Position numbers and translations under genes: made by a program
Origin: Ruminococcus sp. Marseille-P6503
GTDB taxonomy: Bacteria; Bacillota; Clostridia; Oscillospirales; Ruminococcaceae
NCBI RefSeq assembly: GCF_900604945.1
Contig: NZ_UWPB01000002.1
Coordinates: 434,001-498,000 of the forward strand
DNA: 64,000 nucleotides
Reading direction: 5' to 3'
In this document: piece by piece, positions 36,949 through 45,985 of the stretch
How positions within the stretch are numbered: the stretch's first letter is position 1
How the letters are laid out: every line of letters starts with the position of its first letter
Notes under the pieces: model-generated
What the model was told of the DNA's origin: nothing
Database searches by the model: none
What the model saw: the letters and a program-made list of their open reading frames with translations, nothing else

Positions 36949-37050
36949 CCGTTTTTATATCAGTATCAAGACATTACCCGGCGATGACTGTCCGGCGGAT
37001 TTCCGAACGGTCGCTGAGGGCTGTCCTCTTTATAAACTATTCACCGATGC

Positions 37051-37152
37051 CCCCGCTGAACGCCTACGGAGCTAAAGCTACTGCGGTGAGGCTGCCCCGT
37101 CGCAGCCGATGAAAAGCCAAGCTTACATCGGGCTTTGCTCCGAGTTAAAAAA
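37051..37152 (+). repeat. Dispersed repeat, copy 1
   Basis: A block of about 100 bp that recurs in inverted orientation near 46047. The core 37099-37143 (45 bp) differs from copy 2 at only one base, and weaker similarity extends left to about 37051. The core contains CCGATG/CATCGG around AAGC/GCTT, a hairpin. It may be a small non-autonomous mobile element or a functional RNA. Confidence 0.65.
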
Positions 37153-37183
37153 TAACGGGCGCAGTGATCCGCCCGTTTTATTG
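37152..37183 (-). terminator. Terminator of the SH3 protein gene
   Basis: AACGGGCG/CGCCCGTT stem with loop, followed on the minus strand by a run containing TTATTTTTT. Confidence 0.7.
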
Positions 37184-37229
37184 CAGTAATTTTAAGAATA
37201 TGCCCTGACCGGAGACGATCCGGCGGCGT

Positions 37230-37790
37230 TTAATATATCGGAGTATCCGACAGATAACCCTCGTAAACATATCCCGTCAGCTGACCGTCAATATTCATGA
37301 AGGTGATGAGGCAGTAACCGTCAATATCCCTTTCCAGCACCGTTACCTCTATATTAGGCGACATACAGACTATCTGCTCCGCGTCCTTATTCGGCTCGGT
37401 ACGCAGATAAGCGTATTCGGTGATATAGGCTTTTTCCTCAGAAGCCTCGGCAATACTGCTGTCGTCTGTGCTTTCGGAGCTTTCGGAAGCCTCGGAAGTA
37501 TCTGCTTCTGACTGAGAATCGGCTTGGGAGTCGCTATTCTGAGCTCCGGCCTCGGAAGCATTCTTTGATTCGGCGGATACTTCCGTCTGAGCCGCCGACG
37601 CTTCAGGTGAAACCGTTCCCGTATAAAGCCCGTCCGGAACCGTTGACGAATTGCTTTTGAACAAGCCCTTGGCAAGCACGAATATAACGCACAGGACAAA
37701 AACGCCTACAACTATTATAGCGGCGACGCCCATGATATTTCCGGATCTTAAAGAGTCCTTTTTATCGCCGTTATTGTTACCGTTATTCAT
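37230..37790 (-). CDS. Membrane-anchored SH3-like protein with Ser/Glu-rich stalk
   Basis: A 186 aa protein. A short polar N-terminus is followed by a membrane span (about residues 20-43), a low-complexity Ser/Glu/Ala stalk (about 55-120), and a C-terminal bacterial SH3-like domain with ITEYAYLRTEPNKDAEQIV...GYCLITF...GYVYEGYL. SH3b domains usually bind peptidoglycan, so a wall-linked role is inferred. Confidence 0.75.
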   Translation of the reverse strand: MNNGNNNGDKKDSLRSGNIMGVAAIIVVGVFVLCVIFVLAKGLFKSNSSTVPDGLYTGTVSPEASAAQTEVSAESKNASEAGAQNSDSQADSQSEADTSEASESSESTDDSSIAEASEEKAYITEYAYLRTEPNKDAEQIVCMSPNIEVTVLERDIDGYCLITFMNIDGQLTGYVYEGYLSDTPIY

Positions 37791-37843
37791 TATATAAAAT
37801 CATTCCTTTTTCAGCGTTCAGCGCTTCAAATATACATATAAAT

Positions 37844-37872
37844 ATTATATATGCAAACCCCGTTTTTGTCAA
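37844..37872 (-). promoter_or_regulatory. Promoter of the SH3 protein gene
   Basis: On the minus strand TTGACA (37867-37872) and TATAAT (37844-37849), 17 nt spacer. Confidence 0.7.
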
Positions 37873-37954
37873 GGTTGATGATCATGCTGAAACGGAGCTC
37901 AAGCGCGTTCTGACTTGAAGCGGGCAGCCCTCCTGCCTATTGACGGGACAGCAA

Positions 37955-37986
37955 TAAAAAAGGACGACCGCAGATCGTCCTTTTTA
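37955..37986 (-). terminator. Terminator after the purF homologue
   Basis: GGACGA (37962-37967) pairs with TCGTCC (37975-37980), flanked by A and T runs. Confidence 0.75.
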
Positions 37987-38030
37987 TATCTTGTTTTGCC
38001 GAATCAGGCAGTCCGCGGCGTAAATCAGAG

Positions 38031-39470
38031 CTATTCCTTTCCGTTCCAGCAGTAGGTACACAGACAGTCCGGGTCTATTCCAATTGACTTTATCATATCG
38101 TCAAGACGGTGATAGCGCAGGCTGGTGAAATTCAGTTCTTTTCTTATATCCTCAAGCATTTCCTGATAGTTGCGGCTGTTCGGATCGGCGTAGTCCATCA
38201 GTACCTCCTGAGAAACGTTTTCTCCCTCGCGTCTGGCAATAACGCGCTTTGCGATAAGGTCCATCTCAGAGGAGGAACGGGAGAAATTGAGATATTTGCA
38301 GCCGAAAAGCAGCGGCGGACAGGCGGGACGGATATGTACCTCCCTTGCTCCGCTGTTATAGAGAAATTCGGTGGTTTCTCTCAGCTGTGTTCCTCTTACT
38401 ATGGAATCGTCTATAAGCAGCAGGCTTTTGTCCTTTATAAGCGAATCCACAGGTATAAGCTTCATTTTTGCAATGCGGTTTCGCTGCGACTGATTAGGCG
38501 GCATAAAGGAACGCGGCCAGGTAGGAGTATACTTTATAAACGGACGGGCGAAAGGTATTTTTGAATAATTGGAATAACCGATGGCATGAGCCGTTCCGGA
38601 GTCGGGAACTCCGGCGACGAGATCGGGGGAAACGTTATCCCTTTGCGCCAGCATAGCGCCGCAGTTATATCTCATCTGCTCAACGCTTACTCCCTCATAG
38701 GAGGAGCATGGATAGCCGTAATAGACCCATAAAAACGAACAGATTTTCATTTTCTTCTGCGGCTTTGATACGGTTTCAACTCCCTCAGGAGAAACAAAGA
38801 CTATCTCGGCGGGTCCGAGCTCTCTCAGATGAGTATAACCCAGATTCAGGTACGCGAAGGACTCGAAGGATATACACCAGCCGGTATCCTTCTGTCCGAG
38901 GGCTACGGGAGTTCTTCCAAGCTTGTCCCTTGCGGCGTAAATACCCTTGCTTGTCATAAGCAGCAGTGTCATTGAGCCGTTGACAATTTCCTGAACGTAG
39001 CGTATTCCCTCCACGATCGAATCCTTTTGGTTTATAACGGCGGCGATCAGCTCGGTAGCGTTGACCTCCCCTCCGCTCATTTCCAGAAAGTGAGTGTGGC
39101 CGTTTTTATACACAAGATCAAGAAGCTCGTCAGTATTGTTTATCTTTCCTACAGTAGTAATGGCGTAGGTGCCGAGATGCGAGCGAACCATCAGGGGCTG
39201 AGGCTCGTAATCGGAAATACAGCCTATTCCCATCGTTCCGCTCATAGAGTTTACATCGTCGGCAAATTTAGTTCTGAACGGCGAGTTTTCTATATTGTGA
39301 ATCGCTCTGTCAAAGCCCTTTTCGCCGTACATTACCATACCGGCGCGCCTTGTTCCCAGGTGAGAATGGTAATCCGTCCCGTAAAAAACGTCGTATACGC
39401 AGTTTGAAGAATCTGTGTTATCCGCACAGCCGCAGCGGCTCTTTGTAACCGCACCGAAAAATCCTCCCAT
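38031..39470 (-). CDS. purF: Amidophosphoribosyltransferase homologue without N-terminal catalytic Cys
   Basis: PurF makes phosphoribosylamine from PRPP and glutamine, the first step of purine synthesis. The 479 aa protein keeps the PRPP motif LLLIDDSIVRGT and the glutaminase fold (SHLGTRRAGM). It also keeps Cys residues that look like the [4Fe-4S] ligands of B. subtilis PurF (KICSF; PACPPLLFGC; CTYC at the end). But the N-terminus reads MGGFFGAV, so the Cys that attacks glutamine is replaced by Gly. It might use free ammonia or have another job. It is divergent from the folate gene fhs. Confidence 0.75.
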   Translation of the reverse strand: MGGFFGAVTKSRCGCADNTDSSNCVYDVFYGTDYHSHLGTRRAGMVMYGEKGFDRAIHNIENSPFRTKFADDVNSMSGTMGIGCISDYEPQPLMVRSHLGTYAITTVGKINNTDELLDLVYKNGHTHFLEMSGGEVNATELIAAVINQKDSIVEGIRYVQEIVNGSMTLLLMTSKGIYAARDKLGRTPVALGQKDTGWCISFESFAYLNLGYTHLRELGPAEIVFVSPEGVETVSKPQKKMKICSFLWVYYGYPCSSYEGVSVEQMRYNCGAMLAQRDNVSPDLVAGVPDSGTAHAIGYSNYSKIPFARPFIKYTPTWPRSFMPPNQSQRNRIAKMKLIPVDSLIKDKSLLLIDDSIVRGTQLRETTEFLYNSGAREVHIRPACPPLLFGCKYLNFSRSSSEMDLIAKRVIARREGENVSQEVLMDYADPNSRNYQEMLEDIRKELNFTSLRYHRLDDMIKSIGIDPDCLCTYCWNGKE

Positions 39471-39498
39471 TATTTCTTACCACCTTAATAAATTATTC

Positions 39499-39534
39499 AA
39501 GACAGTACCGCTGAAAATCGTCAGGTACAGTCTT
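39499..39534 (-). promoter_or_regulatory. Hairpin in the purF-homologue leader
   Basis: An 11 bp stem with one mismatch, plus TGA/TCA inside, lies just upstream of the AAGGTGG site on the minus strand. A second short stem (CCGGA/TCCGG) lies further upstream. No purine riboswitch sequence was recognised. It could be an operator or mRNA structure. Confidence 0.4.
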
Positions 39535-39669
39535 TATAAACCGGAAAATACCTCCGGACCGATAAGCTACAAACTAATTATAACTCATAAAAATCCTATT
39601 TTCATTATATATTTGTAAATTATCGCATTTGGTTTAACAAGCGCAGCGGTAAAAATTTATAAAATCCAC

Positions 39670-39698
39670 TGGAAAAAAGACCGGAAATGTGATATAAT
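39670..39698 (+). promoter_or_regulatory. Possible promoter of fhs
   Basis: A clear TATAAT (39693-39698) with a weak TGGAAA at 17 nt upstream. The gap 39471-39757 holds divergent control regions for the purF homologue and fhs. Confidence 0.4.
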
Positions 39699-39757
39699 AA
39701 AAAGCACATGGATTATGCTGTTATATATATGAGTAATTTTTGAAAGGGTGTTCTTAA

Positions 39758-41428
39758 ATGCTGTCAGATATTGAGATCGCAAAGCAGGCGAAAATGAAGA
39801 AAATAACGGAGATTGCCGCTGAGCTGGGGATTTCCGAGGACTATCTGGAATCCTACGGTCATTACAAGGCAAAGCTTTCCGAAGAGCTGTTTACCAAGCT
39901 GAAGGATAAAGAGGACGGAAAGCTTATACTTGTGACCGCTATCAACCCCACTCCGGCGGGAGAGGGCAAGACGACCGTTTCCGTAGGGCTTGCACAGTCT
40001 ATGGCGAAGATCGGCAAAAAGGCGATCCTTGCGTTGAGAGAGCCGTCGCTGGGACCTGTTTTCGGTATCAAGGGAGGCGCCGCCGGAGGAGGCTACGCTC
40101 AGGTGGTTCCTATGGAGGATATCAATCTTCACTTTACGGGGGATATGCACGCTATTACTGCCGCAAATAATCTTCTCTGCGCGCTTATAGATAATTCTAT
40201 GCAGCAGGGCAATCCTCTCAATATAGACCCGAGGAGAATTTTGTTCAAGCGCTGTCTTGATATGAACGACAGATCGCTGAGAAATATAGTCATCGGCTTA
40301 GGCTCTAAGGTAAACGGTATTCCCCGTGAGGACGGCTTCCAGATTACCGTTGCGTCGGAGATCATGGCGATTCTGTGCCTTGCCTCCGATCTGTCCGATC
40401 TGAAGGCAAGACTTGAAAGAATACTTGTGGGATATACCTATGACAACAAGCCTGTTTACGCAAAGGAGCTGAACGGCTGCGGCGCAATGGCGGCTCTGCT
40501 CAAGGACGCTCTGAAGCCTAATCTGGTTCAGACGCTTGAAAATACTCCCGCGATAATGCACGGCGGTCCGTTTGCGAATATTGCTCACGGCTGTAATTCA
40601 GTACGGGCGACAAAGCTGGGACTGAAGCTGGCGGATTACTGCATAACCGAAGCGGGCTTCGGTTCGGATCTGGGAGCGGAAAAATTCTTTGATATAAAGT
40701 GCCGTTTTGCCGGATTAAAGCCAAGCTGCGTAGTGCTTGTCGCTACGATAAGGGCGCTTAAATACAACGGCGGAGCTGCCAGAAACGAGCTTACAGAGGA
40801 AAACGTCGGAGCGCTGAGAAAGGGTATAGTCAATCTTAGGACCCATATTGAAAATATGCGCAAGTTCGGAGTTCCGGTAGTAGTAGCAATAAACCGTTTC
40901 CAGTCGGATACGGAGGCGGAGATCGCCGTGATCGAGGAAACCTGCCGTGAAATGGGCGTAGAGTTTTCGCTTGCGGAAATTTTCGCAAAGGGCGGCGAAG
41001 GCGGAACGGAGCTTGCCGAAAAGGTCTGCGATACCATTGAACGCTGTGCGGCGGATTTCAAGCCGATTTACGACGAGAAGCTGCCGATAAAGGAAAAGCT
41101 CGATATTCTGGCAGGAGAGATCTACCGCGCCGACGGAGTGGTTTACACCGCTCAGGCTGAAAAGGCCATTGCTCAGATCGAGGAGCTGGGCTTCGGAGAT
41201 ATACCGGTATGCGTTGCAAAGACTCAGTATTCGCTGTCGGACGATCCTGCAAAGCTGGGCAGACCTGAGAATTTCAGTATTACCGTAAGGGATCTGAAGC
41301 TGTCGTCGGGAGCGGGCTTTGTGGTGGCTTACACAGGCGATATCATGACAATGCCCGGTCTGCCTAAGGTTCCTGCCGCCAACAGGATCGACGTTGACAA
41401 CGACGGAAACATTTACGGGCTGTTTTAA
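39758..41428 (+). CDS. fhs: Formate-tetrahydrofolate ligase
   Basis: Makes 10-formyl-THF from formate, THF and ATP for purine synthesis or acetogenic-type one-carbon flow. The 556 aa length is standard. The ATP-binding motif [16 protein letters not shown] (about 66-81), [36 protein letters not shown], and [11 protein letters not shown] near the end are diagnostic. GAAAGGG precedes the ATG. Confidence 0.97.
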   Translation: MLSDIEIAKQAKMKKITEIAAELGISEDYLESYGHYKAKLSEELFTKLKDKEDGKLILVTAINPTPAGEGKTTVSVGLAQSMAKIGKKAILALREPSLGPVFGIKGGAAGGGYAQVVPMEDINLHFTGDMHAITAANNLLCALIDNSMQQGNPLNIDPRRILFKRCLDMNDRSLRNIVIGLGSKVNGIPREDGFQITVASEIMAILCLASDLSDLKARLERILVGYTYDNKPVYAKELNGCGAMAALLKDALKPNLVQTLENTPAIMHGGPFANIAHGCNSVRATKLGLKLADYCITEAGFGSDLGAEKFFDIKCRFAGLKPSCVVLVATIRALKYNGGAARNELTEENVGALRKGIVNLRTHIENMRKFGVPVVVAINRFQSDTEAEIAVIEETCREMGVEFSLAEIFAKGGEGGTELAEKVCDTIERCAADFKPIYDEKLPIKEKLDILAGEIYRADGVVYTAQAEKAIAQIEELGFGDIPVCVAKTQYSLSDDPAKLGRPENFSITVRDLKLSSGAGFVVAYTGDIMTMPGLPKVPAANRIDVDNDGNIYGLF

Positions 41429-41437
41429 GCGCGGTAT

Positions 41438-41643
41438 TCGGACAGAGGAGGATAAACCGCCGGAGCTGCTTTAATCTAATAAGCGGCGGCTTTGCATACT
41501 TTGTCCGATGTATTGCCGGAAGCTGATATATTGATAAATAGAGCGGTTGCGGATCGTTCCTGCAGCAGATGTTCGGCTTGGCAGGGGACGGAGCGTGACC
41601 GCTTGGTTTCGTTCAGGTCGGCTTTGCCGAAAAGCGTGCCGAC
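41438..41643 (+). other. Cluster of stable hairpins downstream of fhs
   Basis: In the 372 nt gap before the DUF3810 gene, several stems lie in a row. TCGGACA/TGTCCGA (41438-41444/41502-41508) encloses CCGCCG/CGGCGG (41457-41462/41484-41489). AGCGGT/ACCGCT (41542-41547/41598-41603) encloses CGTTCCTGC/GCAGGGGACG (41555-41563/41581-41590). GTCGGC/GCCGAC lies at 41617-41622/41638-41643. None is followed by a T-run. It may be a 3' UTR, a small RNA or a leader. No known family is recognised. Confidence 0.4.
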
Positions 41644-41656
41644 ATCGGCGGTTTCC

Positions 41657-41685
41657 TTGACAAAAGCGCGTGTTTATGGTACATT
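41657..41685 (+). promoter_or_regulatory. Promoter of the DUF3810 gene
   Basis: TTGACA and TACATT with a 17 nt spacer. Confidence 0.65.
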
Positions 41686-41761
41686 ATTAACTGCAAGGCG
41701 TTGTTTTTATACAGAGCCGTCTGCTTTGGGACGGAAATAAAATCAGGCGGTCAGAATATTG

Positions 41762-41801
41762 AAAGGAGGAGCGTTTTTCCCGACGGGAAAACGGTCAGAA
41801 A
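41762..41801 (+). promoter_or_regulatory. Distant ribosome site with intervening hairpin
   Basis: A strong AAAGGAGG (41762-41769) lies 31 nt before the first in-frame ATG (41801), much too far for normal use. Between them TTTTCCC (41775-41781) pairs with GGGAAAA (41785-41791). Folding removes 17 nt and brings the effective spacing to about 14 nt. The alternative is a TTG at 41759 that lies before the site. Confidence 0.4.
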
Positions 41802-42928
41802 TGAAATCCATAAAATCAGTAAAAAAACCGACATGGATATTATTGGGACTTTTTGCTTTATGTATAGTTCTTAATGTGACAGCATGGATTTCGACGTCGT
41901 TCTGCGATTGGTACAGAGCATATATTTTCCCTGTATGGACCAATACCTACGGGCGTTTTACCTCCCTTTTCCCCTTTTCCTTCGGAGAAATACTTATATG
42001 GGCGGCGGTCATAGGAATACCGGCTTCTCTCATTCTGCTGGCCGTGCTGCTGATAGCGAAAAAGGGAAAGAGAAGGAGGATCGGTAGGATATACGCTTTT
42101 ACATATCTGTGGATAATCGCCTTTATAGCGGTTACGGAAACGCTTAACTGCTTTATTCTTTATCATTGCTCAGCTTTTGCGCAGACCTACGGTATTCCTC
42201 AGGAGAAGTACACCGCCGCTCAGCTTACAGAGCTTTGCGATTATCTTACCGAGCAGACCAACGAACTGTCGGCGCGGGTTCAGAGAGATGAAAACGGCAG
42301 CTTTGTTCTGACCGCCGATCTTGACGAAACCGCTGAGAAGGCGATGAAAAAGCTGGGAGAGGACTATTCAGGGCTTTCCGGCTATTATGTAACTCCGAAG
42401 CCGGTAATGTATTCTTATTTTATGAGCCAGCAGTATCTGATGGGGATATATTTTCCTTTTACTATGGAGGCAAATTACAACGATGAAATGTACGCTTCAA
42501 ATCTTCCTGATACCGTCTGCCATGAGCTTGCGCATACAAAAGGCTTTATACTGGAGGATGAAGCCAGCTTTATCGCGTTTCTCGCCTGCTCGCGGAGCGA
42601 TAATATTGAATACAGGTACAGCGGCTATCTTAACGCGCTTAAATATGTTTTGGGTCAGATAAGTGAAAACTGCGGCGACGAAACGGAGGCTAAGGCATAT
42701 TCAAAGCTTGACGCAGGAGTAATTGCCGATATTAACGGCAACTCGGGATACTGGCAGTCGGTTCAGGAAAGCGACGAAGGTCTTATTTCAAGCAAGACAG
42801 TGGCTGAGGTTTCAGATAAGGCGATGGAGGCTTCCCTGCGGCTTAACGGCGTGGAGGACGGAAAGAAGTCTTACGGAAGAATGGTGGATCTGCTGCTTAA
42901 CTATTACTTTATGAACAAAGAGTCCTGA
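41801..42928 (+). CDS. DUF3810-type membrane metallopeptidase-like protein
   Basis: The 375 aa protein has three membrane spans in the first 115 residues and a large extracytoplasmic or cytoplasmic domain with VCHELAHTKGFILEDEASFIAFLAC, an HExxH motif with a downstream Glu. This is the signature of the DUF3810 family, thought to be zinc proteases from the motif alone. The start is placed at the ATG at 41801 (see the ribosome-site note). Confidence 0.82.
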   Translation: MKSIKSVKKPTWILLGLFALCIVLNVTAWISTSFCDWYRAYIFPVWTNTYGRFTSLFPFSFGEILIWAAVIGIPASLILLAVLLIAKKGKRRRIGRIYAFTYLWIIAFIAVTETLNCFILYHCSAFAQTYGIPQEKYTAAQLTELCDYLTEQTNELSARVQRDENGSFVLTADLDETAEKAMKKLGEDYSGLSGYYVTPKPVMYSYFMSQQYLMGIYFPFTMEANYNDEMYASNLPDTVCHELAHTKGFILEDEASFIAFLACSRSDNIEYRYSGYLNALKYVLGQISENCGDETEAKAYSKLDAGVIADINGNSGYWQSVQESDEGLISSKTVAEVSDKAMEASLRLNGVEDGKKSYGRMVDLLLNYYFMNKES

Positions 42929-43003
42929 CTCTGCGGAGCGTAGGTTGAAAAAATCACGGTAATGCCATATACTTAAAATACAATGTTTTAAGGAGAGCGC
43001 GTT

Positions 43004-43585
43004 ATGAATTACATTTCAGGAAAAACGATAAAAGACCTGAGGGAAAGAAAGAGCCTTACGCAAAAGCAGCTTGCCCAAAGGCTTATGGTAAGCGACAAGA
43101 CCGTTTCAAAATGGGAGACAGGCAGGGGACTGCCGGATATAACCATGATAGAGCCGCTTGCCCGTGAGCTTCAGGTTTCCGTAGCGGAGCTGCTCGCGGG
43201 GGAATGGTCGGAAAACTCAAACAGATCCGCTAATATGCTTAAGGGCAGATTTTATGTATGTCCTATGTGCGGAAATATAATATTTTCCTGCGGAGAAGGC
43301 TCCTTTTCCTGCTGCGGTATAACCCTTCCTCCTCTGGAGCCGGAGGAGCGGGACAGCAGTCATTTTATTTCAGCCGAGCAGATCGAATATGAGCATTATA
43401 TAACCCTTGAACACCCCATGGAAAAGGATCATTATATTTCATTCATCGCCTGCGTTACCGATTCAGACGTCTGCATTGTAAAGCTGTACCCGGAGCAGAA
43501 TCCCGGGGCGAGATTTAAAATGCGCGGTTCGTGCGCTGTCTTTGCTTACTGCAACAGGCACGGGCTTTATAAAATAAAGCTGTAG
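43004..43585 (+). CDS. HTH regulator fused to a desulfoferrodoxin-like domain
   Basis: The N-terminal 60 residues are an XRE-type helix-turn-helix (TIKDLRERKSLTQKQLAQRLMVSDKTVSKWE). From residue 83 the protein matches desulfoferrodoxin. C86, C89, C103 and C104 (CPMC...CC) are arranged like the rubredoxin-type iron centre. H120, H137, H143, C183 and H186 (EHPMEKDHY and YCNRHG) match the His4Cys superoxide-reductase iron site. The usual KHVP lysine before the first His is a Ser here, so catalysis may be weakened and a sensing role is plausible. Spacing of H137-H143 and C183-H186 fits known family members. Confidence 0.8.
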   Translation: MNYISGKTIKDLRERKSLTQKQLAQRLMVSDKTVSKWETGRGLPDITMIEPLARELQVSVAELLAGEWSENSNRSANMLKGRFYVCPMCGNIIFSCGEGSFSCCGITLPPLEPEERDSSHFISAEQIEYEHYITLEHPMEKDHYISFIACVTDSDVCIVKLYPEQNPGARFKMRGSCAVFAYCNRHGLYKIKL

Positions 43586-43615
43586 GTTTTTAACCTGCCT
43601 GATAAAGAGGAAAGT

Positions 43616-44068
43616 ATGAAAAACTCTATTGAAATTATTACGGCTTCTCCCGAGGAAACAATAAAGCTCGGGGAAAAAATAGGCTCGCGGCTCAGAGGCG
43701 GCGACTGCGTTGCGTTTAAAGGCGGACTGGGCGCGGGAAAGACTACTATTACCAGAGGAATATCCATAGGAATGGGTCTGGGGGACGAGGTGACCTCGCC
43801 TACCTTTGCGCTAGTGAACGAATACCGGGGCAAGGGGACGTCGCTGTGTCATTTTGATATGTACAGGATAACCTCATACGCGGATCTGGAAACCACTGGC
43901 TTTTATGATTATATGGACGAGGACGCGGTGCTTGCAGTTGAGTGGAGCGAGAACATTGAAAGCGCCCTGCCGGAGAATCCGGTGGTTATCGAGATACAGA
44001 GGATAGACGAAAATACTAGAAAATTTATTATTGCCGGAGATGAGCGTTTTGACGATATTGGGAATTGA
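43616..44068 (+). CDS. tsaE: tRNA N6-threonylcarbamoyladenosine ATPase TsaE
   Basis: Part of the machine that makes t6A37 in tRNAs. The 150 aa protein has a P-loop GGLGAGKTTITRG near residue 38 and the family stretch SPTFALVNEY, FDMYRI and VEWSENI. It overlaps tsaB, as in many Firmicutes. Confidence 0.95.
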   Translation: MKNSIEIITASPEETIKLGEKIGSRLRGGDCVAFKGGLGAGKTTITRGISIGMGLGDEVTSPTFALVNEYRGKGTSLCHFDMYRITSYADLETTGFYDYMDEDAVLAVEWSENIESALPENPVVIEIQRIDENTRKFIIAGDERFDDIGN

Positions 44069-44735
44069 CACGTCGGGAAAGGTCGCGTCCTGTGCCGTTA
44101 TGAGCGGTGATAAGATTCTATGCGAGAAAATTCTCTACACCAAGCTTACCCATTCGCAGGTCATTCTGCCTATGGTAAAGGAGGTAATGAGCGGCTGTGA
44201 ACTAGGCTGGAAGGATATTGACGGTATTGCGGTCGCGAACGGTCCCGGCTCGTATACGGGTCTGAGGATCGGAATCGCGGCGGTAAAGGGAATATGCATG
44301 GGAGCGCCGGGTATAAGGTGCGCCGGAATTTCCACGCTTGAAGCTCTTGCCTATAACTGTCTGGCGTTTCAGGGGCGTATAATTCCCGTTATGAAGGCTC
44401 GTCCCAAGGTGGTTTATGCCGGAGATTATTTTTCCGACAGAGGAAAGCTTGTCCGTCTTGCGGAGGACAGGGTTGCCGGCGAGGAGGAGTTTTTCGCGGC
44501 GCTTGACACGTCGGAGAAAATCATGCTTACGGGAGATCACTGCGCCGAGATCAAGAAAACGTATTTTGCCGGCAGTGAAAACGTAATACTTGCTCCCGCG
44601 GCGGACAGGCTTCAGAAAGCAAGCTCGCTCTGCGCGGCGTTTATGAACGCGCCTCAGTATGAGGCGCCGCCTGATAAGCTTATGGCAAGCTATTTGCAGG
44701 AAACAAAAGCCGAAAAGGACAAGGCGCACCGATAG
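44040..44735 (+). CDS. tsaB: t6A synthesis protein TsaB
   Basis: TsaB is the structural partner of TsaD in t6A synthesis. It has the ASKHA opening LGIDTSGKVASCAV and VANGPGSYTGLRIGIAAVKG, typical of the family. The start is either the ATG at 44040 or the TTG at 44049; the GGAG just before 44040 favours neither strongly. It overlaps tsaE by 29 nt. The gene order tsaE-tsaB is conserved. Confidence 0.92.
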   Translation: MSVLTILGIDTSGKVASCAVMSGDKILCEKILYTKLTHSQVILPMVKEVMSGCELGWKDIDGIAVANGPGSYTGLRIGIAAVKGICMGAPGIRCAGISTLEALAYNCLAFQGRIIPVMKARPKVVYAGDYFSDRGKLVRLAEDRVAGEEEFFAALDTSEKIMLTGDHCAEIKKTYFAGSENVILAPAADRLQKASSLCAAFMNAPQYEAPPDKLMASYLQETKAEKDKAHR

Positions 44736-44837
44736 TGCCTGTGCCTCAGGGATCAATGCGCTTACCTCTTGTCCTGTCTGCTTATGACTGTGAGTAAGAA
44801 ACCTGACTCAGAGGAATATTTTACGGAGGAATCGGAT

Positions 44838-45425
44838 ATGAATACGCCTGAGCTGAAAACGGAAAGACTGATATTGAGAAAATTTACTAAAGAAGATATT
44901 GAAGCGCTCTATCTTCTGCTCAGGGATGAGGAAGTAAACAGGTTTCTGCCCTGGTTTCCTTTGAAAAGCATGGAAGAAGCGAAAGCCTTTTATGAAGATC
45001 GGATCTCAGCCGAATACAAAAAGGACAGCGCCTATTATTATGCGGTCTGCCTAAAAGAAGATAATTATCCTATCGGCTATATTAAAACAGATACCGACGA
45101 CAGCTTTGATTTCGGCTATGCGCTTCGCAGGGAATACTGGCATAGGGGAATCGTTACGGAAGCGGGAAGGGCGGTTGTGGAGCAGCTTAAAAAGGATTCT
45201 GTTCCGTATATTACAGCAACCCATGACGTCAGCAATCCGCGCAGCGGAGGAGTTATGAGAAATCTGGGAATGAAATATCAGTATTCTTATGAGGAGCAGT
45301 GGCAGCCTAAGAATTTCTTGGTTACTTTCAGAATGTATCAGCTGAATCTTGACGGATGCGAGGACAGGGTTTACCGCAAATACTGGAAGCTTTACGACAG
45401 GCATTTTATAGAATCGGACGTATAG
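44838..45425 (+). CDS. GNAT-family acetyltransferase
   Basis: The 195 aa protein has the RimJ/RimL-like opening LKTERLILRKFTKEDIEALY and the acetyl-CoA area (FGYALRREYWHRGIVTEAGRAVVEQL). The acceptor is unknown. The start is the ATG at 44838, behind ACGGAGGA; the longer frame to 44769 lacks such a site. It lies where rimI often follows tsaB, but the sequence is not RimI. Confidence 0.88.
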   Translation: MNTPELKTERLILRKFTKEDIEALYLLLRDEEVNRFLPWFPLKSMEEAKAFYEDRISAEYKKDSAYYYAVCLKEDNYPIGYIKTDTDDSFDFGYALRREYWHRGIVTEAGRAVVEQLKKDSVPYITATHDVSNPRSGGVMRNLGMKYQYSYEEQWQPKNFLVTFRMYQLNLDGCEDRVYRKYWKLYDRHFIESDV

Positions 45426-45478
45426 CCGGAAAATGCCGAACGTTCAAAATGATAATAGATTTTACGGAGGAAAAACTT

Positions 45479-45922
45479 ATGAAAATTGCTATCGGAAACG
45501 ACCATGCCGCTCCCGGGCTGAAGCTGGCGGTGATCGAGCATTTGAAAGAAAAAGGTATCGAGTATGTGGATACCGGCTGCGGTATAAATGAAAAATGCGA
45601 CTATCCCGACGCGGCAAAGGCGGTATGCGGCAAGGTTCTGAGCGGCGAATGTGATCTGGGCGTGCTTATCTGCGGAACAGGCGTAGGAATGTCGATAGCG
45701 GCTAACAAGATAAAGGGAATACGGGCGGCCTGCTGTTCGGAAGTCTTTTCCGCAAGACTGACCAGAGAGCATAACGACGCTAACGTTCTCTGCTTCGGAG
45801 CAAGGGTTGTAGGAGAGGGCACGGCGCTTGACCTTGTAGACGCTTTTGTGGAAACCGAGTATTCCGGCGAGGAAAGGCATGAACAAAGAATAGCCAAGCT
45901 GAAGGCGTTAGAAGATATTTGA
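45479..45922 (+). CDS. rpiB: Ribose-5-phosphate isomerase B
   Basis: Interconverts ribose-5-phosphate and ribulose-5-phosphate. The 147 aa protein has GNDHAAPGLK, the active-site Cys loop ICGTGVGMSIAANK and REHNDANVLCFGARVVG, all family motifs. The start is the ATG at 45479, behind ACGGAGGA. Confidence 0.96.
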   Translation: MKIAIGNDHAAPGLKLAVIEHLKEKGIEYVDTGCGINEKCDYPDAAKAVCGKVLSGECDLGVLICGTGVGMSIAANKIKGIRAACCSEVFSARLTREHNDANVLCFGARVVGEGTALDLVDAFVETEYSGEERHEQRIAKLKALEDI

Positions 45923-45985
45923 CTGACAGGGAAATTGTCAGCCGTCGTATATAAATGCCCGACAGGCGAAAAACTATGATATAAA

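Noticed and set aside
39471-39757. Purine or THF riboswitch before purF homologue and fhs
   Set aside because: No conserved purine- or THF-riboswitch core sequences were found, only simple stems.
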